Source of the DNA: Bolinopsis microptera
Taxonomy: Eukaryota > Ctenophora > Tentaculata > Lobata > Bolinopsidae
NCBI RefSeq assembly: GCF_026151205.1
Contig: NC_087073.1
Span: forward strand, 17,255,837-17,319,836
DNA length: 64,000 nt
Reading direction: 5' to 3'
The notes beneath the pieces are model-generated. The model saw nothing but the letters and a program-made list of their open reading frames with translations, ran no database searches and was not told where the DNA came from. Of this stretch, positions 11,026 through 25,084 are shown one piece after another. The position numbers and the translations under genes are program-made. The first letter of the stretch is position 1; the number at the start of each line of letters is the position of its first letter.

Positions 11026-11277
11026 GCCATGAAATTATTCCGATTCAATTTCAATATTAAAGTGGAAAACGATTTGACATCGGGGTTTTTTTCGAATCAA
11101 TTTTAAAACGATGGCGGGTCTGAGCCACCATACACTAGGGTCTAGGCAATTAACAGTTATCAAGAAAGATACAAATAGAATTTAAGGCTTTATCGGAAAA
11201 TTTATCATAACACTAAAAAATCCAAGGGTCGCTCAAGATATTATATATCACGGCTAACGTAAATTGGTGCAAGAGTA

Positions 11278-12112
11278 GGGGAAGTAGGGGTCAAATGAAA
11301 CGGGTACAAACTTTTGGATGCAACATCAATACCATACATTGGGATATACTCATATTGGGTACACAAGCTCTTAAGAACGTTCTAAACACTATCAACCCAC
11401 TTCATTCATTAAAATTCAATAATTGTTTATTTAATTAGATGTTTCATTTGACCCTAAGAATTACTGCATTTCAAATTACCAGGGTCAAATGAAACAGGCC
11501 TCCTCAGTGTCAAATGACTTCCCCTACAGGTTGAGAACTGTAGGGGAAGTAGGGGTCAAATGAAACGGGTACAAACTTTTGGATGCAACATCAATACCAT
11601 ACATTGGGATATACTCATATTGGGTACACAAGCTCTTAAGAACGTTCTAAACACTATCAACCCACTTCATTCATTAAAATTCAATAATTGTTTATTTAAT
11701 TAGATGTTTCATTTGACCCTAAGGGGTACTGTTTCATTTGACCAAATCGTATATGGTGAGAGTTTTTCAATACAGCATGTTAATTGTATGTTCCTATGCT
11801 TAAAAACCACTAGAATACTTAAATACGATCACTAATGTTGAAGATTAAATCAAGAAACATTCGGTAAATGTAATTGGTTCAAGCACAGAGGCACCAAATG
11901 TTAAGCGCAACATTCTAGGGAAAGATGAAGTGGAGAGGAAGTAGATTGTAACTCTATAATCAACTTTTCTCATATATTCTAGGAAAGGTATATGTAATAG
12001 GTAATTCAATAGAAGTCGATCCCGCCTGTTTTAAGCCATGACAAGTTAATAGTACTAGAGATATAGCCGTGTTTCATTTGACCCTGGTGTTTCATTTAAC
12101 CCCAGCTTCCCC
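11278..12112. mobile_element. 835-bp MITE with internal tandem duplication, TA target site
   Basis: The ends are GGGGAAGTAGGGGTCAAATG and its imperfect inverse (..CATTTAACCCCAGCTTCCCC), flanked by TA on both sides (11276-11277, 12113-12114). The first roughly 180 bp are repeated almost perfectly from about 11541, a direct duplication with a 263-265-bp offset. TTTCATTTGACC words recur through the element. It is non-coding. Confidence 0.8.
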
Positions 12113-12194
12113 TATACTCTCTCAGTCCGGAAACAGCCCGAAATTTGATTATAAGTTCCCCCTAATAAGATTATACTCTTATAGTAGCACATAC

Positions 12195-12235
12195 GGGGGT
12201 TGGTGAGTCTTTTTTCAAAAGACTCACCAACCCCC
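12195..12235. repeat. Perfect long hairpin
   Basis: GGGGGTTGGTGAGTCTTTT is followed almost immediately by its reverse complement, so the arms are about 18-19 bp with a tiny loop. It lies between the MITE and a low-complexity stretch (12240-12720) in which the words ACTAACTG and TACCCACC recur. The hairpin may be a MITE terminus or a decayed fold-back element. Confidence 0.7.
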
Positions 12236-13143
12236 TTCGCGGTACTAACTGTTTTTTCGGATAATAATTAAGACACCCACCCCTTTTACCGGCTTTTGCA
12301 GACTAACTGTTGAGAAATCACGGTACTACTACTAACTGTGTCTTGGTATATAGAATAAGATACCCACCCGGCCACCCATAAATTGCTTTAAACAGCTCAT
12401 AGAAACATTGGGAAATGGGCAAATTATACCCACTATTTAGTAGGGGTTTTGATTTCAATGTAGTCGAATTAGATAAAAAGTTACAACAAAATTTTAAAAA
12501 TAAAAAAAAAACTCAAAAAAAAAACCCAAAAAAACCTCAGAACCCATTCCCAAAATTGAAATTTGAGGTAAAATGGGTTTTTTGAGGTTGGACACCCCCC
12601 TTAGTACCATGTATTAACTGTTTTTCTGGGAAATGAGCAGCATACCCACCACTTAGTACAAAAATACTAACTGTCCCACCTACCCCCCCCCCCTCCTTAA
12701 TGAAAGAATGTGATACTGATCTGATACGCGCAAAATACCAGGCAGTTGATCTTGTGTTGCCGGAATTATTTGTGTATTTCCAGTCCCTTTTTTTTTTTTT
12801 TTTTTTTTAAATTTTTTAAGAGAGGCTGGGCCAAGATAGCCCACGAGAGGATAGCATTGAGATGCTCTGCCTACCTCTGGGGTGTGGCAACCTTGGGGAA
12901 GGTTGCCGGTGAAATCAGAGTGATTGGTGGAGGATGGTGTAAGATGATATATGAGTCAAAATGATACGCTTAAATGCCAGCTAGGTTTGGAAAAGTAAAA
13001 CGAGACGAGACAGCATATGAGCTAATACTTTAATACTCTTCCGGCACAATTAAGCGTTTGGTGCGGTTTGCGAAATTGACAATTGTGGTGATGTGTTGGT
13101 TGTCGAATATGTCATTGACAGAGAGGTAGTAGTCCTGGAAATA

Positions 13144-14295
13144 TTAACCTCTAATTTGGGCAATAGCTGGACACTGTCCAAGGAAGTGTGAGACAGTTTC
13201 CTCTCCGTCGCCGCACATAGGACAAGCACTGGTGTTTGATTTGCAAATGGTGTGAAGGTGTTTGTTTAAGCCGCAGTGACCCGTGATGAGGTGAACTGCA
13301 GTTCTGTAATCTTGTCTGTTTTTGCTGAGTGTAGTGTTGAGGTTTTTGATGATTTTGGCATGCTTGTGGCCGAGTGTCAGTTTGGTGTGTCTGGGACCGT
13401 CAGTTAACCAAGTTTCCTGATTCAGTCTGTTGACTTTGTTGTCGATTTGACGCTTGATGTAGGATTGTGGAATTGGACACTTCAAAGTGGATTCACTGGT
13501 TGTACCAAGCTTGGCCAGCTCATCTGCTTTTTCGTTCCCCCACAATCCGATGTGTGCTGCAATCCATCGTATCTCTAGCGTGTTGTTGGATCCGAGTGCA
13601 TTAAGAGAGTCGTAACAGTCTCTTGTAGTTCTACTTCGCGTTGAAAGCGCAGAAATAGCTTGTATAGATGAGAGACTGTCAGACCATATGATGATATGTG
13701 TGTTGGTATAGGTAGAGAGATATTTGCAAGCTTCAATGATGGCGGTGAGCTCTGTTTGGTAAACAGTGCAATAATCAGGGAGCTTGAATGATCTTTCTTC
13801 AAGGGTGGTGTTATTGTTGTCAGTTGTGATGATATAGCCAGCCCCGCATCCTGAGTCTGTGAGTGACCCGTCAGTGTAGCAGGTGATCGTTACACTGGTA
13901 ATGTTGTCGATGGTGTTTTGAAGTGAATTTCTATATTCAGTGGTATCGGCTCCAGGAGTTGTGACGGTGAAGTGCCGTCCCAGCATCATGGTTGGTGTTG
14001 TTAGGTCTCTCGTTGCTCTAGGTGGGATAATGAGGTCTGCCATGAATTGTTTGTTGATAGTGGTATGATTTTTGATAGTTCCCTTCCTGAAAGCGATAGT
14101 TTCAAGAGTGAGGCTGCCATAAGCTTGTAGCCTGGCCGCACCCTTTGCTGCTTCGCCTTGCAGGAACAGTATGATGTCAGAAGTGTCGGTGAGGTGATTC
14201 AATGCGATAAAAGGTGTGCTTGGCATGGCACCAGACATCATTCTGATTCCAGTCCCTTGCGTATTTCCAGAATCCAGATCCTTTAACTTAATCAT
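13144..14295 (-). pseudogene. 3' end of a non-LTR retrotransposon ORF2: thumb, RNase H, zinc knuckle
   Basis: The 383-codon open frame begins with the reverse-transcriptase thumb signature (RMMSGAMPSTPFIAL, about 18-32). It continues into RNase H with all four acidic residues visible: YTDGS (D142), TELTAI (E182), WSDS (D206) and NEKADELAK (D258), plus the AHIG histidine (248). It ends in a C-rich knuckle, CPMCGDGEETVSHFLGQCP. This order is typical of I/Jockey/Ingi-type elements. Palm, fingers and endonuclease are missing, so it is a 5'-truncated insertion, as target-primed reverse transcription often produces. The reading frame is intact, suggesting a fairly recent copy. Confidence 0.88.
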
Positions 14296-14299
14296 AATT

Positions 14300-15425
14300 T
14301 AATTTTTGCAAAAGCATGATCGCGATAGATCATAGAACTATAGAATAGAAGAATTTGATAAAATTCGGATTAATTTCATGCAACGGAACTCTCTCTAATA
14401 GTAATACTGAATACAGATCATCTGCTACAGGTCTTATCACTTTAAAGGACTAGGAGTTGACCCAACTAACTATTTTACTGTTACGTACACAGTCTCACTA
14501 TCTTTATCTCACTAATTATTCTAGAAATATTGTGGGAGCATTAATTGAGATATTCTATCTTTGCTCTGTACAATTGAGACGACTTCGACTGTACTCGAGG
14601 TGGAATAATGAGGCACATAATATTCACGATTATCAAGTATAAGAAGACTTTCAAATCTGGCGAAATTGAAACTAGTACAGGCTGTATTGAAAATTTCGCC
14701 TGATCTAGTGATCTTGAGAGATCAATTCAATATTGAAAGTAGCTGTCTGTGAAAATACCGTAAGCTGATGAAAATTAAGCCCGCTTTTTAAATAAATTTG
14801 CAAAAACAATTTCTTTAAAACTTTATAATTATAGTTGCTCTGCTTTCTAAAACCATGTCCTAAGAAATTAATAACTGTTAGCATTTTCAATAAGCTCATG
14901 AGTAATGGGCGGGCTTCATATGTTGATAAGAAATTAAGGTACCGCAAGTGCAATCAATATAATACCACAGATCTCGTAATAGTATATTAGAGCTTGATAT
15001 GTGGGCCCTTCCCCTGCAGCTTATCGTAAGATCATAAGCTGCATAATGTAGGTATACCCATATATAATATATATATAATATATTAAAGTCACTATTGTGA
15101 CGGTACATTAGAACCAGACAGAAACAAAGTGTGAAGGGTTATGTAGAGGATTTATGTTTGTGCACTCTACCCCTCTACCCCTCGAGTAATGCTTCATTGC
15201 TTATGATTATTATAGTTGTCTTCTTCTACAAACAAATATGTGCATCCACTTAAACCGTCAAACAAAGAATTCGGGTCGTATCGTTGATGCTAGAACGCAA
15301 TTTGTAGGGTTTTGATAATCGCTATCTGCAGTATCTGTTTCTAGTCATTATTAAATTCATTTTTCATTTTTTCAGGCCTGCACTTCACTAATTGATGAAA
15401 CATAATTGATCATTAACATTATTTT
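14300..15425. other. No gene recognised
   Basis: AT-rich sequence with a TA dinucleotide run near 15060-15085. The short open frames here have no family resemblance and look like chance. Confidence 0.5.
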
Positions 15426-15428
15426 CGT

Positions 15429-15560
15429 CGGCGCCGTAGCCTAGTGGTATCAACTTTGGCTAGGCAGTCCTTGGTTCTTTTTCAGTTCTCCCTGCGAGAT
15501 CCGGTCAGCCAACCAAGTTTCGATTGGTACAGGGCCTATAGGCCTTGGAAATTACAAATG
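15429..15560 (+). repeat. tRNA-derived SINE-like fragment
   Basis: GCGCCGTAGCCTAGTGGTAT resembles a polymerase III A box (TAGCCTAGTGG) at the 5' end of a tRNA-like head. A degraded B-box-like CTTGGTTC follows about 35 bp later. The duplicated phrase TATAGGCCTxGGAAATTAC follows. No cloverleaf closes, so this is not a functional tRNA. Confidence 0.4.
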
Positions 15561-15793
15561 ATACAGGTATAGGCCTAGGAAATTACAAATTAATTGTTGG
15601 TTGCGGTGATTGGTTCGGGGCTCCTTGTTCAGAAATGCATGAATATCTTCCTTCTCGCTTACACTTGTATGAGCTTGGAGAAGCATCCTGATCGGATGCA
15701 TCATGATCTCGTAATGGGAAGCTTAGCACGCCTTAGTCTAGTAGTAAGCCTTTTGAACTGTAGCAACACTACAGATCTATTAAATTTATTGAG

Positions 15794-16396
15794 ATGCACA
15801 AAGTGCTGGGGCAGGTGTGTATATATTGCGCTACTATTTGGGGTACTAAATCTTTAAATTCCAATCAGTCTTTATTCTCCGCTCAAAAGAAAGCTATTCG
15901 CGCTACTGATTCAGAATATCATAACTATTTTTACGACAAAGAAAAACGTAAACTGCCATCTCACACTAAATCCATTTTCAACAAAATAGGAATTTTGGCT
16001 CTTCCTAATCTCATTGCTAAAACTAAAAGCTGTCTAACTTTGATGCACAAGGTTTTATGGGAGTAGCATCATCAAGTATCTGTAGTATATTTGAAAACTT
16101 ACCGCTTAGAATTACGGTAAGGAGATAACCACAGTATTTTGAAATTAAGTTCAACAGATTACGTAATACGTATCACCGATTATAGCATCCCTAACGTTAT
16201 AGGACCACGATTATATAACAACACGATAAACGAAATAAATAAAACTTTTCCCTTTAACGTACCTAAGTTACACTTACAAGATAAGTTCATTAATTCATTT
16301 AAGGACAACATTGTACGTTACTTACTCGATAAACAAAAACTTGAAGTAAACAACTTTTCGTGGACGGACAAGAACTTTGTCCTTTACAACTTTTAA
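15794..16396 (+). pseudogene. C-terminal end of a second non-LTR reverse transcriptase
   Basis: Two in-frame pieces (15794-16066 and 16139-16396) are separated by stops. The first reads like the region after the reverse-transcriptase domain of CR1/RTE-type elements (Y/W-G followed by FSAQKKAIRA). The second reads like the extreme C terminus (SIPNVIGPRLYNN..INEI, ending LDKQK..VLYNF). The internal stops mean it is dead. It could belong to the same family as the endonuclease piece at 10.7 kb, but the two are too far apart to join. Confidence 0.65.
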
Positions 16397-16959
16397 ACAA
16401 AATACTAGCAAAATATAACAGCTGTAAGAATCCTCAACGTTAGTGGAGTCGAGTAAATGAACTGCGATAATGCATTTAATTAACAGTCAGTCACTGCAAG
16501 TGCAATTAATTTTTCAACTTTCACTACCACACTTATATCTTACCTACACATTTTTTAAACGAAATTCCTTGCAGTTGCACACCGCGTAATAATAAAAAAA
16601 AAATACTTGGATTTCTACCGCTTTGATACTGATAGTATGAAAATATTGTTATTATGATTTTTATTTTTTATTAAACAAACATGACAAGAGTTTAGTGGGG
16701 AAATAATATAGTTGATTTATATAATATTGATTATTTATTCTTTAGTGTAGATTAACTTTATTTTTATATTTACTAAGTGTGAAGGATCAACCATATTGCA
16801 TATGTTATTGTTATTGATATTGTTGAATTATTTAATGATAATTTTGAAGTGCAGTGAAGAAAAACTCCAATTGATGCCCAAAGATACTCAGATTGCAAAC
16901 ATACTTGATACTACCGTACGAGACAAATTTATATTCGACATAATATTGATCCGGTGACC

Positions 16960-17055
16960 TTACTGGGCGGCGCTCAGCCTGTCATTCCGACGAATCTTTA
17001 TTCGTTTATGTTGTTTATGAACATAATAGCCTGGGGTCCCCAGGTAACGGTGACC
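16960..17055. repeat. Dispersed repeat, copy 1 of 3
   Basis: The word pattern GGGCGGCGCTCAGCCTGTCATTCC..TTTATGAACATAATAGCCTGGGGTCCCCAGGTAA recurs inverted at about 30857-30950 and direct at about 40675-40760. This is a short interspersed element without coding capacity. A diverged relative of the adjoining 17060-17160 segment lies at 17590-17705. Confidence 0.6.
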
Positions 17056-17059
17056 TAAA

Positions 17060-19500
17060 TCAGTAAATGATTTGGGAACGGAAATATGGAATTTTTGCCA
17101 AAAACCACCGCATTTCGTACCCCAAATTAAATCATGGTATTTGGGGATTGTTGTCATTTCTTTGTTTTACAAAAATAAAACTCAATATTTGAAAAAATCA
17201 ATAAAATTAAATATGAAATTTTAAAAAATGACAAGTCAATTTCTTCTTGATCTTCTGGTTCAGGGACGTTTCTTTCTCCATAGTGTGTAGTCCCAGGTGT
17301 ATGTACCTCTAACAAGCTGTTTCATCTTATAAACAGTTTCTCCGCGCGGTGCCTTTGAAAGTTATAGTTTTAACTTTACTTCCAATCCTCCAGTCGGAAT
17401 GGGAGACCGCCGGTGTTTGTTATCCTCCACCACTCTCGAAATTTCACCGCCGTGGCAAATGAAATAGAAGTAGAGCTTGCTGACTTCTAATGGAACGTGT
17501 CCAACCGTCATGAATCATATTTTTAACTTATTATTATATTGATAGTTATAAATCGACAAAGTCATAATTAAAGAAAATGCATGAAAAATAATTTGGGGAA
17601 AATAATGATGGTGACTTAAAATAATAAATTTTGGTACTCCGAAAATATGATGGTTTTTTGGAAAACCACCGACTTTCGTACCTTTTAAATATGTCTCGTA
17701 AAGTACTTGCATCCCTCACAGAAAATGGTCGATTACGCAACGGTGTTATAGTAGGTTAGGCTTGACTCTTATATAGAACAGGGTGGGGTATGGGGCCGGG
17801 GGATTCTCATTCAGTAAACATATGTATGTTGGGGGCAGTGCTTATTTCGGTTATTTTGCGATAGTCTAAACGCGATAGCTAGTGCTAGTTAACGGTAACT
17901 ATATATTGTAAACTATGTATCACTTTGCGATAACTAGCGCTATCGTTGCGATAAATAGCGCTATTGCAAAAGAACCCTTATCAGGAACCGTAAACATTAC
18001 AACGGTTATGAATACCATGCCGTGGTATACAGCAGGTTGCCGTGTTATGCAAACATCGTCATTCAAATTGACTAATGAAAAGACAACATTGAACATGTGT
18101 GTCCAAATTTTCTTTGACCAATGAAAAGGCTTAAACTCTTAAACTTAAAGCTTTAAAGGCCACTTGAGAAAATGAGAATATCATAATCAAGAATTTGATT
18201 TGATTTTAAAAGGTTTAACATGAGGATTTGTATATTTTAAGGGATATTGCTTAAAGAAAAAAGCGATGTTTGATTTAATGCTATTTGTTATTTGCATACA
18301 GTTTGATATTAAGGTCATAAAATAAATCAAATGATTGATGGTTAGGAAATTTAATGGTTTTGACATGGTTGTGAAAATGACATGGCTATTTCTTCATCCT
18401 TCGGGAATCGGGATTTTAGTTTATCACCGATATTTGCTTTTATCGGTTAAATTTTACGGTTAAATTTTACCTTTATAACTTAAATTTTGTGTTAACAAAA
18501 AATCTACTCTACTGGTTGCTATTAAATGTGTGATGAAACAAAATATCGTACATTCATACATCAAAAAATATCATGATTCAGTTTCAAATGGTCAAAAATA
18601 TATTTTTAATTTATTTATTTAAATCTATTTTTAAGTATTGTTAATATAACAATGTTATATCACTAGCTCTTATTTAAAATATCAGACCTCGCAATTGTTT
18701 GACAATTTTCAAATCAATCCAGGACGCACGGGATTGTAATGAAAATAACTTTGTGAGGTTGTAATATACTCACAGCGTCATACTCATAGTGACAAATGCA
18801 GGTGGCGTAGATGCTATGCATCAAAGACAATATGGCTTTAAAAATATGAGGGAGAACGAAATCAAAACAAATTTGTTTGATATTTTTAAATTAAAAGCAA
18901 TTCGTTGTTATTTTTAAACATTTATCTATCAGTAATTATCTTACTGGGCGGGGCTAGGTAATCGTTATCGCGAGTTTTTGTAGTTGTCTGGGTGAAATCA
19001 TGACGTGACTTTGAGAACTACCACACCTTGAGTATTTTTACATAATGTCTGGATCAATAATGCTATTACTACTAAACAATGCTTGCACGTACTGCACTAT
19101 TTCGTTTTGCTGACGTATGTGGTTAAATCAAGTATTAAAAATCTTTGCCCTAGTTGGTAAGTGGCATACCTTAACGTAATGTCTTGCTAAAATAATGTAG
19201 TTATTTCTGGTTTGGGAGCTTATTCTACGAGCTTTTTCATTCCTCGTTTAATATGAGTCATTTTTGGACTCTCAGACTACCTAGTTGAGTGTGTACCACA
19301 ACCTAGCACCTTGCCTAAACGTTTGGAATTCTACTGGACCTGTGTGGCAAGCCTGCTCCCCAAATAAACAAAAAACAGTAGCCACACATGATTTGTAACT
19401 ATATTTAAGATCTGAAAGACGTAATTTGTAAAATGGTGAGTTCTAGTTGTAAAGTTAGTAAATTATTGTTTATTATTAATTGCAGTACATGGACTGGTGA
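17060..19500. other. No gene recognised
   Basis: AT-rich sequence with short open frames only. A patch at 17870-17965 repeats the words GCGATA and TAGCGCTA. No splice-linked coding series is apparent. Confidence 0.4.
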
Positions 19501-19503
19501 CTG

Positions 19504-19673
19504 GAGTATGAGGACTGGTCACTGGATTACGAGGACTGGTCACTAGAGTACGAGGACTAGTCACTGGAGTACGAGGACTGCAGTCACTGGAGTACGAGGT
19601 CTAGTCACTGGAGTACGAAGACTGGTCACTGGAGTACGAGGACTGGTCACTGGAGTACGAGGTCTAGTCAGTG
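19504..19673. repeat. 21-bp minisatellite, about 8 copies
   Basis: The unit GAGTACGAGGACTGGTCACTG is repeated with point changes; one copy is 23 bp. There is no link to a gene. Confidence 0.85.
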
Positions 19674-20048
19674 ACTAGATCTCAATTCATGTTACGACTT
19701 GATACAAGCTAAGAAATTAGCTTCGTTGATTTGATTCGAGAATTTCATCAAATAATGAACGTTAATAATATGACATGAGGCGTCGCTTGGCAAGTGATCG
19801 TTCACATATTAGGTAAGCTGTCTGTTTCCTTCTTCTCTGTACTCCACTTTGCACAACATAGCTGATAGAGTAATAGCTTTTGTATAGAAATAACAGTAAA
19901 GGAGCCTTCAGTTTTACGTCAGGAGTGGACGAGGGGGGAGGCCGGGGAGGGGGTATGGAAATGCTGACGGTTACTGACGGTAGAAGGGATTTGGGCCCTG
20001 CAGCTGACGTCAGCAAGTTATTTTAGTCTGGCAAATGCTGACATACTT

Positions 20049-20074
20049 GGGGGGGGGGGGGGGGGGGGGGGGGG
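20049..20074. repeat. Homopolymer of 26 G
   Basis: An uninterrupted G run on the plus strand is followed by CGCGGGGAG. A strong G-quadruplex former on the plus strand and an assembly-sensitive site. Confidence 0.9.
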
Positions 20075-20099
20075 CGCGGGGAGTCTGGGTCGTTTAACG

Positions 20100-23000
20100 C
20101 TAACAGTCGCTGACTGAGAGTGAGAGGGGAGTGGTTAGAATGACCAAAACTTGCTGAAGTAATATGTGAACGCTTCCCAAGATTTTTAAAAACCAATGCT
20201 GACTAGGTTGTTCACGTTAATCTCTAACGTTAACAAAAGACCGGAAAGTAATTATTGAACTAACATTGTACGTGGCTCATCACAATATTAATTGATAACA
20301 TGTTACTTGCACCACCTTCATTATTTTACTTTTCATATCAGTCCACATTCCAAGCTCGCCACAAGCTGGGATATTAACTTTCGTCATTAATATAGCCTAT
20401 AAAGCTGTAAGCTTCGTTGTTTTTTAGCATAGTTGTCAAGTCGACAACATTTTTATTATTATCTCTTCCGCCCTAAAGCCTTATCTTGGAAACGTTTATA
20501 ATAAAGGAAATGAGTTAATATTTGTTTGTCGTGTTGTGTTCCACAAATTCAAAGAGTTTAACCTTTGTTCTTAAAACAATTTCCATGCTCAGGAATCAGC
20601 TTGTTTGGAAACATTGTGGGTATATATAGTGCACGGTTATGCAGCTACATTTGGTAATGGGGTAAGATATTTTAACAATATTCATACTATGTATTATAAC
20701 CGGCTATAAGTTACAACCGGTTATAGTTATATATATAGTTATATAAGTATGTAACTTTAACCGGTTGTAACCCTTTACTTTCCAGTTCCCATTCCGGCCA
20801 TTATCCCATAACCCATTGTTCTCATTCCAGGTCTTTCTACGCTAACACTCCTAGCCCAGATATTGGTAATAAACATTAAACAGTGGCAGTTTGAGCATGT
20901 TTGTTCAGAAGCTCAGTAAGTAGAGGCTGCAACTGAAGGTACATTATTGTGATGTTGCCTGGTTGCCGAATTCTGTACTATGTAACCACCTCCCATTATC
21001 CTCATCTTTAGTCAGGCTTCTTTCACTCTTACATGGCACAGATGGCACTCATGGTCATTTGTAATTAGCAGTAATGACATGAGTAGAGCTTGCTTTGCAA
21101 TTACATGTCATACTTTACAGCTACTATAACACATATTAATTGATCCTCCCACTCTTAACACATAATATCACTATGTCAGACACAATGAGGAACCTCTCTC
21201 GTATGTTAAAACGAGTTCTATATTCAAGAGATTGAAACTAAGGGGGTCTAAGTAAGAGCTTAAAGGTGCTAATTACCTCTAAGGCCTCTATTTAGATCCC
21301 TTAGTACTCGTTACAGTGCCAAGGATCTATTATAATTAACGTTAAATATATTGTTGTAGCTTCTTTAATTAATAATTTTATTTGTAACTCATTCTTTGTC
21401 CCTTTCTAACATCTTTTTTAGTGTAGCCTTTATGGCTCTGTTTCTCTAACAGTACAGTCTGATATATACTGTATAGGTATAGACACAACCTTGTGCTCAT
21501 AGTTTAAGATTCAAACTATTAATTAAGTTTATCAATTTCAAGTTTCAGTAGGGCGAGAGAGCTTGAAAATATTCCTCCCCGTTGTACCGAAATGGGTCTT
21601 TAAGTGTTATTTTATAAACCCAACGTTAAGAATTGAGTTCTCTGCAACTGTATAATGTGTATATACTCCTTGGCCAAGTTTTTGTTTTTGAATGTCCCAA
21701 CATTTTCGTTGTACGTGAATCGTGATTTGCCATGTTAGCAATATTAACATATCTCTGTTTATTGAAGGTCTCAGTTTAGTATTTGAAAATGCAGTTGGCT
21801 GTCTTCCTTAGAATCCATCAACTGTATCTTATTAACCACCCTACCTACAATTATACACTACAACCTTGTATCATAGCATTAAACTTATTGTGATAATTTG
21901 TAAAGCTGTAAAGACAAAAGTCTCGTCTGGTTTTGTTTCAGTACATGTTCAGACAATGGAACAGCTGGCGTGAGGTCGTTGCTTAGTTAGTCACTTAATT
22001 AAAAGCTGTTGATATGAATACAGTTTAAAATTTCAGCAATTTCACTGTACTTTATTTAATTGTATTTATACATTGTATTTGAGACTACAGATATGAAAAA
22101 AGTGTTGATAAAGACTTGTCAACAAGTTGGCACGAATCAAGACGAACCCAAATTCCACTACTTTTCATGTCCCTGCGGCTGCAATGATATCTCTCTAGTT
22201 GTTTATCTGTAGTTTACTTTATTCTTCTAGATGCTTTGCTCTACTAAGGTACGTTTTAATATTGGTGATAAGTAATAGATAATCGCTTTTTAATTACATT
22301 TACCACGTTCAATAGAACTATTTATCACAGTGCTGGCAAGCACGACCGTTAACATTTACACCCCCTTTACACAGTACACGCACATGTTGCTGAAATTAAA
22401 CTGCACATATCAGTTAAAATTGGACATCTAGCGCTATAAGATGCCGAATTTTAACTATCGCTAAAGAACCTTATCACTCTGTGAACTGGAACTTAAATAT
22501 GTGATATGTCTGCCATAGCTGCATTTTATCGGGATTTGTACTATTTAAATTTAATGGTAAAGGTATGACATAAGAGTCCCCACTGAAGCGGTTCTTGATT
22601 ACTTAATTATATAATCTGTATCTTTTATAGCTCTATGCTTACTTTACCCATCAGTATTACTGTCGAAATATAAAGCTGCTCCACTAACCTCTTCCAGTGG
22701 TTTTATTCCGTTTAATCCCTCTCATATAAAGTTCACTGTAGTTACATCATAGGGAGACAAATGGTATCTAAAAATTTGTTAACCCACCTGTCAAGACTTC
22801 CAAATCTACCAAATTACTCGGTGAAATTTGATCGGTCAGACAATTTCTGTTAGATTTGAATAGCGGGAGAAATACTGCATGACGTGAGGCATTAAATTCT
22901 TGACATTTCTATTTAAATGGTCCCAATATTGATCTTGATTTCACTAGTTATTGCGAGCTACCTATTAAGCATTGGTAGGGAAGATCTTGCTGTAGACTTT

Positions 23001-23977
23001 TAGAGTTATAACACTTCTATTCCACAGAATTACTTTCCCTTTTTGAGTCTGATCTGGTGGTATGGGTTTATGTAACATTACCAAACTATTCTCGTACTGA
23101 TTTAAGCTTATCTTATACTTTAATTATAGTTGTCGTATTCCCATGGGGACTGCAGAGATTAGGGATGAATGCTTTCTAGAGGGGTGTGATTATCAGTTTC
23201 TCATAAACTTCATTAAGCACAAAAAAGTAAAAGCTTTCCGGCTTATACAGATAAATCGGCTTTTTTGTAGTTACGGCAAAACGAGTAGGAATATGACTTT
23301 TATTTTGTTCATTTTGAAAATATGAACCTACCTACTGGAGATCATGTCAACCTCCATTGATATGAGAAATACATTCAATAAAATGTCAATGAAATTTAGC
23401 CGGTCAGACGATTTGAATTATAATTCACCAGCCATGGACATATCCAAATACGGAATTCCATGACATTTAGGATTAGCTTCACGTCCTTGAATTTAATCTA
23501 TAAATTTCTCATCATGATATATTTGTCACGACCTAGAATATGTCATATTATTTTAAACCACGTGTTTGTACACGTGGCCGGTTTAGTGGAATGAGTTTAT
23601 CTTGACAAGTCACAAGACTACCTGAAAGTTATAGAGTTAGACTAAATTTAATCGCGTAATGACCCTTTTTATGAAATTCTGATATTCTAACGTGCTATCT
23701 TAAAGTTAATTTTTATCGTTAAAAGATCGTTTTGGGATGGACAGCGAAATGGTTAATACTATCAACTGGTACGCAGTCTAGATACAGTCCACAAATTGCG
23801 TCCTAACCAGTCGACCACCAAGTCAATATACTATAGAGCTATAATATAGGTTGTCACGTTGGATTAGCACAATATACGGGGCTCGCACCTAACAGAGCAA
23901 CAGGCTCTCCGTTAGGGCCTGTATTATAACTGCTTCAACACGTATTGGACTTGTTACAAGGTTAATTAATTGCATTA
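20100..23977. other. 3.9-kb gene-poor stretch
   Basis: Unique-looking AT-rich sequence. The only open frames above 60 codons (for example 23143-23325) have no recognisable product, and no exon series with family similarity was found. Long introns or intergenic DNA are both possible. Confidence 0.45.
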
Positions 23978-25084
23978 TACCTTACAAGACATTTTTATAA
24001 CGTACGAAATGCGACGGTTTTCCCGAAATTTCGCCATATTTTCGGACCGCCAAAATTTCGGTCGTCGTAATAGAATCCGTTGCATTATTTTTAGCTTATT
24101 CCAATAATTGTGGCTTCATCGATCCATTTTGTTTTTGAAAAGTTAGTGATATGATGGTGGGACAAATAAACACAATATTCCATGATGAATTTAATGTCAA
24201 GTTATACGTTTTAAATTTACAATAAATCACATTTATGTGCTAACATAAATGTCTTATAGACTAAGTCAAAATAAACAATTTAATACCAAACTTGATTGAC
24301 GATGTCAATCCGTCGAGATCGTTGCTCTGCGAGGCAGAGCAACGATCGACGACGAAGCAAGAATGCTAGTTCGCGAAGGGGGTGATGCAACGACCATTAA
24401 TGACCATTAATGACAATGTCAGTTTTGCCAAAATTTCAAATACTGACATTAATGGTCATGTTTTTTTTCGCACTTCCTGGAACAAGAAGGACGGACACGA
24501 GGACCACTTAGAACCTACCTAAAGTTAATTAACAATAAGTAGACGGTACTTTACGTCTTGGAAGGGGATGAAAAGTTAATTTTACAACTTTCTCAAACAC
24601 TCATATTACCACATATTACAACTAACCCAATTATACCATAACAATTAATGAAGATCGCTATCTAAGCTCTATTTAAGAAAGAGATTTATACCAATGATAA
24701 CATCAAGCATCAAGGTCTCTCTCTCTCTCTCTGTTCTGGTCAACGGTTTCTGGCCTCTTACTAAAAGATGGAGGCCTTCTCACCGTGCCCACAGAATGCA
24801 ACTCCTGCTAGCTGCACGCCAGGACTCCCAAAGTATATACGAAATCATAAAATAATAAATATCAATGCAACAGACCCCTGGAGTCTTGAAGCTGTCACTA
24901 CCTGTCTCAGAGCAAACCCACTTCCGTTGTAGTACTTCTGCGGGCAGACAAGGGACTTCCGAGCAAGGTCAAAGCCTGGGAGATATGTCTCTATGCAGAG
25001 ATGGGCCTATGTTGAGTTCCTAGTATGGGATTTAGCGAAAGTTCCTGGCGAAGAATCCTAGGAGGTTACCCAAAAGGGTTTTCC

